Origin: Chlorobiota bacterium
GTDB lineage: Bacteria > Bacteroidota > Ignavibacteria > SZUA-365 > JAADGX01
Reading direction: 5' to 3'
NCBI GenBank assembly: GCA_013152135.1
Contig: JAADGX010000062.1
Coordinates: forward strand, 1-12,122
Length of the DNA: 12,122 nt
Positions 1-6,546 of the stretch are shown piece after piece. Under the pieces are notes generated by a model. That model was not told the origin of the DNA. It did no database searches and saw only the letters and a program-made list of their open reading frames with translations. A program made the translations under genes and the position numbers. Position 1 is the first letter of the stretch. The number at the start of each line of letters is the position of its first letter.

Positions 1-432
1 CAGGACAGTGACGGGTCCCTGGTTCACCAGTTCCACGTCCATCATGGCTCCGAAGATTCCCGTACTCACGTTTTCTGATCCGAGTTCATCACGAAGGAAG
101 CGAGCGAACAACTCGTAGAGATGTTCTGCCTTCCCGGGTTCCGCTGCGCGGGTGTAGCTCGGCCGGTTGCCTTTGCGGGTGTCGGCGTGAAGCGTGAACT
201 GCGACACGACGAGGGCCTGTCCTTTGACGTCCAGGACGGAAAGGTTCATTTTGCCCTGGTCATCGTTGAAGACCCGCAGGTTGGCACACCGCCGTGCCAG
301 GTATTCCGCGTCCTCTTCGGTGTCGTTCACCCCGACGCCGAGAAGTATCAACAGTCCGCGGGAAATATGCCCCACCGTTTCCTGTTCGACCAGAACGCGA
401 GCCTTGGAGACACGTTGGATTAACGCTTTCAT
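1..432 (-). CDS. dtd: D-aminoacyl-tRNA deacylase Dtd (partial, C-terminus beyond window edge)
   Basis: Dtd hydrolyses D-amino acids (and glycine mischarged on tRNA-Ala) from tRNA in the cytoplasm, a chirality proofreading step in translation. The visible part is 144 residues. It starts MKALIQRVSKARVLV and carries the family signature SQFTLHADTRKGNRPSY at residues 77-93, with the active-site SQFTL at 77-81. The second signature, the Gly-cisPro motif NQGPVT, is at residues 137-142. Full-length Dtd is usually about 145-150 residues, so only a few residues are missing off the left edge. The ATG at 432-430 aligns with the usual family N-terminus, although no Shine-Dalgarno sequence is visible. It starts 21 bases after the stop of the HD hydrolase gene on the same strand, so the two are probably co-transcribed. 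Family assignment is secure. Confidence 0.96.
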   Translation of the reverse strand, partial: MKALIQRVSKARVLVEQETVGHISRGLLILLGVGVNDTEEDAEYLARRCANLRVFNDDQGKMNLSVLDVKGQALVVSQFTLHADTRKGNRPSYTRAAEPGKAEHLYELFARFLRDELGSENVSTGIFGAMMDVELVNQGPVTVL

Positions 433-453
433 ATCATCAGGAAGCCGGAATAC

Positions 454-1068
454 TCAATCCATCAATTTGCGGCTGATCTTTTTCATCTCTTCGATCAGCG
501 TGTCGAGGAGAGGGCTGTTTTCTTCCTTCGCGATCGGGTAATAAAGTCGTTCCGTTTCTTCGATGTACGCGAAGGGATTGCGTTTGACACCGAATTCAAG
601 GCACCGGAAATTGTCCAACCGTTCGGCGAACTTAATGATCTTCGTTTCCAAGTCGGCCCCTTCCAGGCACTTGATATAGCGCTCTTCTTCCAGGTCCTTT
701 TCTTTCCCGGCAAGCTTGATGTTCTTGGTCAACACTTCAACCATGTGAGCGACGACGGGACCGAAGTTGTAGGTAATAACATCGGAGTTGAGAATGTCCG
801 AATCTTCCAGAACGTCGTGGAGCAACGCGGCGCAGAGGATGTCGCGTTTTATATAGTTCAATTCACGTATGATGATCCGCGCAACGCGGGAGATATGCCA
901 GAAATACGGTGTGGCGTCCGGCCTGAGCTGAAACTCGTGCACGTTTTTGGCAATATCGTACGCGCTGCTGACCGCGGAAACATCAACGGGATCGAGGTGC
1001 GGGCGTATGTCGCCCACGAGATCCTCGATGGAGTACATCGTTTTATTGTAGAGAATAATCTGCGTCAT
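454..1068 (-). CDS. Stand-alone RelA/SpoT-type HD-domain phosphohydrolase (candidate (p)ppGpp hydrolase)
   Basis: This is a single-domain protein of 204 residues from the ATG at 1068. It resembles the hydrolase domain of SpoT/Rel enzymes, which remove pyrophosphate from (p)ppGpp, but has no synthetase, TGS or ACT domain. Numbered from that ATG, visible HD features are R49 and P54-Y55 before H58, the HD pair H84-D85 in LLHDVLED with the catalytic-type E88-D89, a segment like SpoT's FG..VA..V..(V/L)TK, and a final motif FAERLDNFR (147-155). In SpoT/Rel the last motif is normally LADRLHNMR, so the metal-binding Asp is Glu (E149) and the following His is Asp (D152); N153 is kept. Activity and substrate are therefore uncertain. 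Start choice is open: a TTG at 1110 gives 218 residues, and an ATG at 1038 (MYSIEDL) lines up best with the SpoT N-terminus. None has a good Shine-Dalgarno. It lies 21 bases before dtd and about 100 bases after the GH57-like gene, all on the same strand. Confidence 0.85.
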   Translation of the reverse strand: MTQIILYNKTMYSIEDLVGDIRPHLDPVDVSAVSSAYDIAKNVHEFQLRPDATPYFWHISRVARIIIRELNYIKRDILCAALLHDVLEDSDILNSDVITYNFGPVVAHMVEVLTKNIKLAGKEKDLEEERYIKCLEGADLETKIIKFAERLDNFRCLEFGVKRNPFAYIEETERLYYPIAKEENSPLLDTLIEEMKKISRKLMD

Positions 1069-1098
1069 ACCACGCGATGTGGCACTGTGAATGGGCAC

Positions 1099-1119
1099 GG
1101 AATCCCGCAAACGGATTCC
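1099..1119. repeat. Perfect inverted repeat upstream of the HD hydrolase gene
   Basis: GGAATCC at 1099-1105 and GGATTCC at 1113-1119 are perfect 7-base complementary arms around a 7-base loop. A second, smaller stem (CCAC at 1070-1073, GTGG at 1079-1082) lies between it and the ATG at 1068. Neither is followed by a T-run on the minus strand, so they do not look like intrinsic terminators. The larger one covers the possible TTG start at 1110, which slightly favours translation beginning further downstream. It may be a 5' leader hairpin or an operator, or chance. Confidence 0.35.
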
Positions 1120-1168
1120 AGCCGGAGTTGGTGACGTACACCGTCAGCAGGCGAAGATGATATGCCGG

Positions 1169-3757
1169 CTACTGGTTCTTAATGACTCCGAATATATCGT
1201 TGATAAACATCTTGTCGCCACTGATATGGGCGGTGCGCCAGACACCGGGGAAAGCCTCCGAGCCTTCCCAGGTCCCTTCACCGCCGCTGTTTGTGTACTT
1301 GTACTCGATATCCCCTTCTTCCAGATCGAGCACAATAGTCCAGATATTGTCCCCGGCAACCCGGTCGCCATATTCACCGTTATCATGCATGGCGATTTTG
1401 TTGGGCACCTTGTTGCCCAACTCGGGTCGGTTACCGACGATATACACTGCCGTAATTGCCTCGCGGTCGCGCAGTGTGCAAGTGAACGTCACGCGTGTTC
1501 TCTTGGTAGGCTTTGTCCAGGTAATCGTCGAGTAATCCTTGGTGACGATGGTCTGGTACTCGGGCATTTTCATCCTGAAGCCCGCTTTTCCGGCCAGGCG
1601 GTAGGCTGCAGCAAGGTGGTTCATGAATGCTTTCTCGTATCGTTTGGGATTGCTGCTCACTGCTTGGGCGTCGCTGAAGCTTCTGAACCAATCGCCGCCT
1701 TCGATGGCGAAAAGCGAGTGAAGAGCGGCAGCGGCGTACCAGTCGCTGGTGCCGGGGCGTGTAGCGGCAAGGTTGGAACGCGAGACGGTGAGACCCGCTT
1801 TTTCGAATTCCTCCCTTGCCTTACGCAGGATGTTCCAGGCGTTGTTAATGCTTTCTTCCCCGATCCAGGTGTCGAAGTTGCCGTTGATTTTACTTCCGCT
1901 GGCAAGTTTTTGGATGGTAGCCAGTTTGCCGATAGGATGAGAAGGAACTCTGCGGCGGCGGTTTCCGCTGAAATATTCCGAGATCGTAACGGTAACGATG
2001 CCGCGCTTCTTGTAGAGCTTGTCCAACTTACGGTACAATGAACCAATGAATCCCTTGCCGTCCATGTCGTTGCGGTACCACGGCCAGTGATCATCACCGT
2101 CGATCACGACAGTAACCAGGCGATCGTCGGTCTTCGAAGTGGGAGCCTGGTTAAGCAGGATCTTGACGAAATTATCCGCCGCGTTTTCGGAGTAGTAATT
2201 CCGGTACACGTACACGATGCGGTTGGCGAGGTCCGCGTTGCTGAATGTCGCTTGCAGGAGTGTGCCTTTTCCTTTGACGGCGTATGCTTTGTACGCGGGG
2301 AGGTCGGAGGGCGTGCTGCGTGCAAGGACCGCGTCGTCGGAAACGAACCACTTGTATCCGTTTCTCGCCAACATGGGAAGCACCTCCGGCGACATGGCCC
2401 CGCCGAGCGGGACAAAACCCCGGACCGGCTTGTTGAAAATCTTCTTGTACAGCTCGAGGCCCTGCTGTATTTGTTGTTCAGCGTCGGCCGGGAAGGCAAA
2501 CGTGCCGGGAAGTTTCGTCTTGGGGTTCGCTTTTCCGGCAATCGATGAATTGATGATTAATGGCAGGTTGGCTTCGTAAAAGCTTGTTCCCGCAATCTCG
2601 ATCTGTCCCAGTTTCGTGGCCGGGTTGTATTGCATCCGCTGGTATTTGGGAACGATGTTCATCATGATCTTGAAGGCGTCGCCGACAACGCGCTTGCAGT
2701 CGTCTTCCCTGATCTTGTGCTTGAGGTAATATTTCCCGTCACTGCGGAAGGAAATGAGATCGCGGAAATCGACGGAGTGCTTGCGGCTCAGGGGAATTTT
2801 CCTCTCGTAAAAATCCGGATCGAAATGAGCGAAAATAGCCCAAAACTTCAACTCGCGGATTTCCTGCGTCGTGTAATCGGGTTTGCCCTTGGAGTCGAGC
2901 CATTTTTCATACAAGCTGTAAAGCTCTGGAAACCGGCTCATGTAAACGGGACTGAGAGAAAACACTCCCCATTTATCGTTGTAGAGAAGATCGCGGTCCG
3001 CCGCCGTGAAGCGGGATGCGGGTTTCAATGCGAGGTCGATCCAGGGATCGGTCTTGCCTTTGTACTGCGCGTAAAAACCATCGGCGTAGAACTTGGTCTT
3101 CCGTTTTTTCGTCTTTATGAAATTTTTCGCCCGGTCGACGTACACGTGCTGCAATTGCCAGAGAAGGGATGGGGAAAAGACGACCGTGATATGAATGTTG
3201 GAATACTTTCCGACGATGCTCGCCATGTCGAAATATTCCCGCGTCGCGGCGATGCGCACGAAAGGAGCTTCGATTTGATCCGTCTCGAAATTGTAGTACA
3301 TCGGCTTGTGCAATCGCCAGACCAGCGCCAGGAAGAGCGTCCCCCCCGGCGATGGATAGTTGTCGTTCAGGTATTTTCGTTCCGGGTAACCGACCAGTTG
3401 CACGTCACCGGATTCGGTAACGGTGAACAACGAGTGCGCCTGCTTGGTCTGGTAGTCTTCGAACGAACGCGGGTTTCCGGGATCGGTGATGACGCGCTGT
3501 CCGTCGATGGAAAAACCGTATTGATATGTTCCGGGAGAAAAATCCCGTGTAATCACCCATACGCTGTCGCCTTCCTTATGCATGGGATCGAGAAGGTTGG
3601 ACCATCCATTGAAATCTCCAACCAGGGACACGAAAGAGGCGTTGGGGGCGACAATCTTGAACTGTACACCCTCCTCTGTAGATCGAGGCTGAGCCTGGAT
3701 GAACGATTGATGAAACATGCACAGTACGAGAGCGAAGAAGATCGTGTTGCGAGTCAT
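1169..3757 (-). CDS. Secreted GH57-like (amylopullulanase-type) protein with starch-binding modules and degenerate active site
   Basis: This is an 862-residue exported protein. Residues 1-22 form a signal peptide (basic start, hydrophobic core, cleavage near QA-QP). Residues about 27-115 are a CBM48/E-set fold (VSLVGDFNGW, then GTYQYGFSIDG). Residues about 138-735 follow the long GH57 scaffold: HKP at 150-152 for the usual HQP, PFVRIAATREYFDMA (165-179), FWAIFAHFDPDF (305-316), NGNFDTWIGEESINNAW (625-641) and EGGDW (686-690). Residues about 752-855 look like a CBM20 starch-binding module (VYIVGNRPELGN, then IEYKY) carrying a DNGEYGDRVAGD insert. Key GH57 positions are changed. The segment usually WPSEGSVS reads VPLGGAMS (449-456), so the nucleophile Glu is G452. 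The His of the family YYHP segment is E395. DGENAW reads DGDDHW (553-558), which keeps the acid/base Asp D553. Family knowledge suggests alpha-glucan binding. Loss of hydrolysis is an inference from remembered consensus. The ATG at 3757 has a weak AGG upstream. The gene is divergent from the tilS block and same-strand with the HD gene. Confidence 0.88.
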   Translation of the reverse strand: MTRNTIFFALVLCMFHQSFIQAQPRSTEEGVQFKIVAPNASFVSLVGDFNGWSNLLDPMHKEGDSVWVITRDFSPGTYQYGFSIDGQRVITDPGNPRSFEDYQTKQAHSLFTVTESGDVQLVGYPERKYLNDNYPSPGGTLFLALVWRLHKPMYYNFETDQIEAPFVRIAATREYFDMASIVGKYSNIHITVVFSPSLLWQLQHVYVDRAKNFIKTKKRKTKFYADGFYAQYKGKTDPWIDLALKPASRFTAADRDLLYNDKWGVFSLSPVYMSRFPELYSLYEKWLDSKGKPDYTTQEIRELKFWAIFAHFDPDFYERKIPLSRKHSVDFRDLISFRSDGKYYLKHKIREDDCKRVVGDAFKIMMNIVPKYQRMQYNPATKLGQIEIAGTSFYEANLPLIINSSIAGKANPKTKLPGTFAFPADAEQQIQQGLELYKKIFNKPVRGFVPLGGAMSPEVLPMLARNGYKWFVSDDAVLARSTPSDLPAYKAYAVKGKGTLLQATFSNADLANRIVYVYRNYYSENAADNFVKILLNQAPTSKTDDRLVTVVIDGDDHWPWYRNDMDGKGFIGSLYRKLDKLYKKRGIVTVTISEYFSGNRRRRVPSHPIGKLATIQKLASGSKINGNFDTWIGEESINNAWNILRKAREEFEKAGLTVSRSNLAATRPGTSDWYAAAALHSLFAIEGGDWFRSFSDAQAVSSNPKRYEKAFMNHLAAAYRLAGKAGFRMKMPEYQTIVTKDYSTITWTKPTKRTRVTFTCTLRDREAITAVYIVGNRPELGNKVPNKIAMHDNGEYGDRVAGDNIWTIVLDLEEGDIEYKYTNSGGEGTWEGSEAFPGVWRTAHISGDKMFINDIFGVIKNQ

Positions 3758-4115
3758 GGTAACCTGATTAATGTTGCGTACAGATACTGGATAATTCCTG
3801 CCTGGTGGCCGAAACGGTGGTGGCCTGAACCAAAGAAGAGTCTGGTGAAATGGTATTGAGCGATTTCTGGTGCAATCACGGAGTTCAGACCGAACCCGGA
3901 TACGGGCAATCAGAAAAATACAAAAAAATCTAAGAATTGGAACTCATCCCGAAAAATCATTCCGGTCGTTTTTACTGGAATTATTCCGGGCACCCGCCAC
4001 CGGGTTTGTATTTCGGTCGTGGCAAACCTACTTTTCAATGCGCGTTTCGACCACGAATTACATAGAGGTTGAAGACTTTTGATCCGTATTTTGTTCCAAC
4101 ACGACGTGTGAGACG
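3758..4115. other. Divergent intergenic region, 358 bases, no gene
   Basis: This gap separates the GH57-like gene (minus) from the tilS block (plus), so it should hold both promoters. The middle (about 3905-3950) is A-rich. The word ATTCCGG occurs at 3959-3965 and 3983-3989, and ATTTCGGTCGT at 4010-4020 closely matches ATTCCGGTCGT at 3959-3969. There is a short palindrome GGAAT-T-ATTCC at 3977-3987 and a small stem ACCCG/CGGGT at 3992-4005. TGGTGGCC is directly repeated at about 3803 and 3818. A 70-codon plus-strand open frame at 3870-4082 is Arg/Ser-rich with no recognisable domain, and I do not call it a gene. I see no tRNA-like or riboswitch-like structure. Confidence 0.6.
4005..4036 (+). 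promoter_or_regulatory. Weak candidate Bacteroidota-type promoter for the tilS block
   Basis: TTTG at 4005-4008 and TACTTTTC at 4029-4036 are separated by 20 bases. The known Bacteroidota primary-sigma promoter is TTTG, about 19 bases, then TAnnTTTG. The downstream element matches 7 of 8 positions and the spacing is one base long. Transcription would begin near 4043, leaving a leader of about 70 bases before the ATG at 4116. This depends on the organism being in that group, and such short elements arise easily by chance. Confidence 0.22.
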
Positions 4116-4544
4116 ATGACCGACAATGTCCCGCGAGCCGGCAATACCGGTCGCGTGTTTATTGATGCAGTGGAAGCCTTCAAAAACAGCGGGTTGAATT
4201 TTAGAAGTCTTCTGGTTCGCATCGTGGACGCGGCGCAACCGGAAACGCTCGGTGAACTGGCGTTTCACGGCAGGTACGTCTGGAAGTTGTATCGCACGTT
4301 ACAATCGCATGCGCTTGATGATGAAAGCATGGAAAGCCTCCAGAGCGAACTTGCGCGTGCCGTCGATCACTTTCGGGATTTACTCCGCGTTCCCATGGAC
4401 TCCTGGTCGAACGAGCAACGCGATGAAATGGATAACCGTTTCTTTCAAACCTCGCCGGAATGCCTGCGACAGCTGATAATGCTTGCCGAGGATTTTTTCT
4501 GGGTGAAAAATGTCGAACTCCACTTTAAAGACAAGCTCGCCTGA
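4116..4544 (+). CDS. Hypothetical protein, 142 residues, overlapping the start of tilS
   Basis: I do not recognise this protein. It is a soluble, charged and probably all-helical protein without signal peptide or membrane segment. It has several aromatic residues in amphipathic stretches (GRYVWKLYRTLQ at residues 52-63; LAEDFFWVKNVELHF at 123-137) and no catalytic-looking motif. A single Cys is at residue 116. It is probably a real gene. It fills the space between the divergent promoter region and tilS on the operon strand, and its end overlaps the tilS start by 35 bases, consistent with translational coupling. The ATG at 4116 is the first in frame, but no Shine-Dalgarno precedes it. A role linked to tRNA modification or to the operon's other products would be a guess from position only. 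Confidence 0.68.
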   Translation: MTDNVPRAGNTGRVFIDAVEAFKNSGLNFRSLLVRIVDAAQPETLGELAFHGRYVWKLYRTLQSHALDDESMESLQSELARAVDHFRDLLRVPMDSWSNEQRDEMDNRFFQTSPECLRQLIMLAEDFFWVKNVELHFKDKLA

Positions 4545-5913
4545 ACATAGCGATGTCCTCTATGGACGGTTCGTTGCCGCCGTCCGGGAGCGCTTTGGCT
4601 CCTGGTCACGGAAGAAAATCCTGGCTGCGGTCAGCGGAGGATGCGATTCTGTGCTTATGCTGCACTTGCTGGTTCGCGCGCGAAGGAAACTGGACTTCGA
4701 TCTGGTCGTCGGTCATGTCGATCACCGGATTCGATCCGGCTCGGCGCGGGACGCGGATTTTGTTGCGGAGTTGGCCGGAGAGTTGAACGTGGCGTTTTTT
4801 CAGCGGGTGCTGGAGCCGCCGGACAAGACGATGAAAGCGGGAAGATCGCTGGAGGAATGGGCGCGTGATGAACGCTACAAGGCGTTGGAGGAAATGCGCG
4901 TGGAGTCGGGCGCGGACGTGATATGCACTGCCCATACGGCTGATGACAACGCGGAGACGATCGTTGCCCACCTTGCTCGCGGATCGGGCGTGGCGGGATT
5001 GGCGGGAATTCCCTTCAGGCGCGGGCGCATTGCGCGGCCGCTCTTGTTTGCCACCAGGAACGATCTTCTCGAGTACGCCCGCAAGCACGGTATCTCATGG
5101 CGGGATGATGCTACGAACGAGGAAGATGTCTTCAGGAGAAATCGGATACGGCACGAGGTGATGCCCGCCTTCCGTGAAGTGTTCGGAGACGCGGTTGTGG
5201 ATGGGATCACCCGCACTGGATTCCTGATGCGGGCGTTGGATGAATACCTCCAGCCGGAGATTGACGAGTGGTATCGCAGCGCGCTTGCCAGCTCCAGGGA
5301 CGGCGTGTTCCTTGCAATTCCTGCATTAAAAAGGTATTTTGATTTTCAGCGCTTTTCTGTTGTGCGGGTGGCGCTGAGCCAGTTTTTACATGATTCCCCC
5401 ACCTTTCACTCGGTACTACGGGTTGCAGGTCTGGTGGACGCACGACCGGGGCAATACGTGAATGTGCAAAAGAATGTCCGGGCTTACAGGAGCAGGAACT
5501 ACATTGAAATCGTATCCACACCTCCTCGGGAATCGAGGACATTGCTCGTTGAACGGGATGGTTGTACGACCATCGATGGGAGGCGAATATGGATACAGGT
5601 GGTGAAGGATATTCCCACCGTCATGTCTTCCGATCCTCGCGTGGAATTCATTGACGCCGATTCGGTTGGAGAGCAATTTACCATCCGGCGGTGGAAAGCC
5701 GGCGACAGGATGCAACCTCTGGGTTTACGGGGGTCGAAACTTGTCAGTGATATTCTCACCGACAAGGGAATCACCGGATCGGCCCGGGAATACTATCACG
5801 TGTTGTTATCCGATCAAACCATCGTCTGGCTGTGTGGTGTCTGTATTTCGCATCGCCACCGGATCACCGAACATACTACCAAGGCGCTTAAGTTGATGTA
5901 TGAAAGAGAATAA
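4510..5913 (+). CDS. tilS: tRNA(Ile)-lysidine synthetase TilS
   Basis: TilS converts C34 of the AUA-reading tRNA-Ile to lysidine using ATP and lysine, changing both codon reading and charging identity; it is normally essential. At 467 residues it is a full-length two-domain form. The N-terminal PP-loop is SGGCDS (42-47), followed by VGHVDHRIR (67-75), the AHTADDNAET motif (141-150) and RRNRIRHEVMP (209-219). The C-terminal TilS domain is visible at about 389-455 (IRRWKAGDRMQPLG, then VSDILTDKGI). The ATG at 4510 gives about 35 residues before the PP-loop strand, and a weak GGGTG lies just upstream. Its 5' end overlaps the preceding gene by 35 bases and its 3' end overlaps hpt by 14 bases, so it sits inside a tightly coupled operon. 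No key residue appears to be missing. Confidence 0.97.
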   Translation: MSNSTLKTSSPEHSDVLYGRFVAAVRERFGSWSRKKILAAVSGGCDSVLMLHLLVRARRKLDFDLVVGHVDHRIRSGSARDADFVAELAGELNVAFFQRVLEPPDKTMKAGRSLEEWARDERYKALEEMRVESGADVICTAHTADDNAETIVAHLARGSGVAGLAGIPFRRGRIARPLLFATRNDLLEYARKHGISWRDDATNEEDVFRRNRIRHEVMPAFREVFGDAVVDGITRTGFLMRALDEYLQPEIDEWYRSALASSRDGVFLAIPALKRYFDFQRFSVVRVALSQFLHDSPTFHSVLRVAGLVDARPGQYVNVQKNVRAYRSRNYIEIVSTPPRESRTLLVERDGCTTIDGRRIWIQVVKDIPTVMSSDPRVEFIDADSVGEQFTIRRWKAGDRMQPLGLRGSKLVSDILTDKGITGSAREYYHVLLSDQTIVWLCGVCISHRHRITEHTTKALKLMYERE

Positions 5914-6484
5914 AGACAATCTCGTTTCCTCGTCCGATAATACCGTCGTCGTGAACGGGGAAGTATTTGAACTTTTCATAGACCGCGAGACCATTCACCA
6001 GCGTATCCGGGAACTCGCCCAGGCCATCATGGCGGATTATTCCGGAAGGTTTCCCGTATTCGTCTGCGTATTGAAGGGAGGGTTCATCTTTTTGGCCGAC
6101 TTGATACGGGAGATGGAGATGGATTGTGAAGTCGGTTTCATTCGCGTGGCCTCGTACGGCGACGGCAAGCAGTCGTCGGGAATGGTAACACTGGAAAAGG
6201 ATGTCAACTGCGACGTCGGTGGGCGCCACGTCCTCATCGTGGAAGACATCGTTGACACTGGGCGATCCGTTGAATTCATCAAGGAATTGATGATGAAACG
6301 GAAACCGCTTTCCCTGAAGTTTGTCACGCTGCTTCACAAGCCTGAATCGACGGAAATCGACGTTCAGCTGGATTATGTCGGATTTAAAATACCATCCCGT
6401 TTCGTTATCGGTTACGGCCTGGACTACGCGCAGAAAGGGAGGAACCTGCCGGCGATTTATATTCTTCCCAAGAATGGAACCTGA
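5900..6484 (+). CDS. hpt: Hypoxanthine phosphoribosyltransferase Hpt
   Basis: This enzyme salvages hypoxanthine (and usually guanine) by transferring ribose-5-phosphate from PRPP to give IMP or GMP in the cytoplasm. The 194-residue protein shows the PRPP-binding loop VLIVEDIVDTGRS at 111-123 with acidic residues E115, D116 and D119, and the flexible-loop Ser-Tyr at 85-86. It also has KGGFIF (59-64) and the base-pocket segment DYVGFKIPSRFVIGYGLDY (158-176). Length is typical; the first 15 or so residues are a small N-terminal extension. The start codon lies inside the end of tilS (14-base overlap, different frame). tilS-hpt-ftsH adjacency is common in bacteria, and hpt is followed 62 bases later by ftsH. 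Confidence 0.97.
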   Translation: MKENKDNLVSSSDNTVVVNGEVFELFIDRETIHQRIRELAQAIMADYSGRFPVFVCVLKGGFIFLADLIREMEMDCEVGFIRVASYGDGKQSSGMVTLEKDVNCDVGGRHVLIVEDIVDTGRSVEFIKELMMKRKPLSLKFVTLLHKPESTEIDVQLDYVGFKIPSRFVIGYGLDYAQKGRNLPAIYILPKNGT

Positions 6485-6546
6485 CCCGGAGCATGCCGTC
6501 AGGCGAATTTACGTTTCATTAAGACAGAAAAAGGTTTTATTACGAC

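Noticed and set aside
1091..2041. 316-codon plus-strand open frame antisense to the GH57-like gene
   Set aside because: Its translation has no recognisable domain, and it lies wholly opposite a well-supported coding sequence; long antisense open frames are common in GC-rich genes.
2630..3859. 409-codon plus-strand open frame antisense to the N-terminal half of the GH57-like gene
   Set aside because: No family resemblance, and it covers the signal peptide and CBM48-like region of the real gene on the other strand; treated as a composition artefact.
3992..4010. Possible intrinsic terminator (ACCCG/CGGGT stem followed by T-rich sequence)
   Set aside because: The stem is only five base pairs, the T-tract is broken, and no plus-strand gene precedes it.
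3870..4082. 70-codon plus-strand open frame in the divergent intergenic region
   Set aside because: Arg/Ser-rich, low-complexity translation in an AT-rich stretch that also holds the promoter candidates; no ribosome site and no domain.
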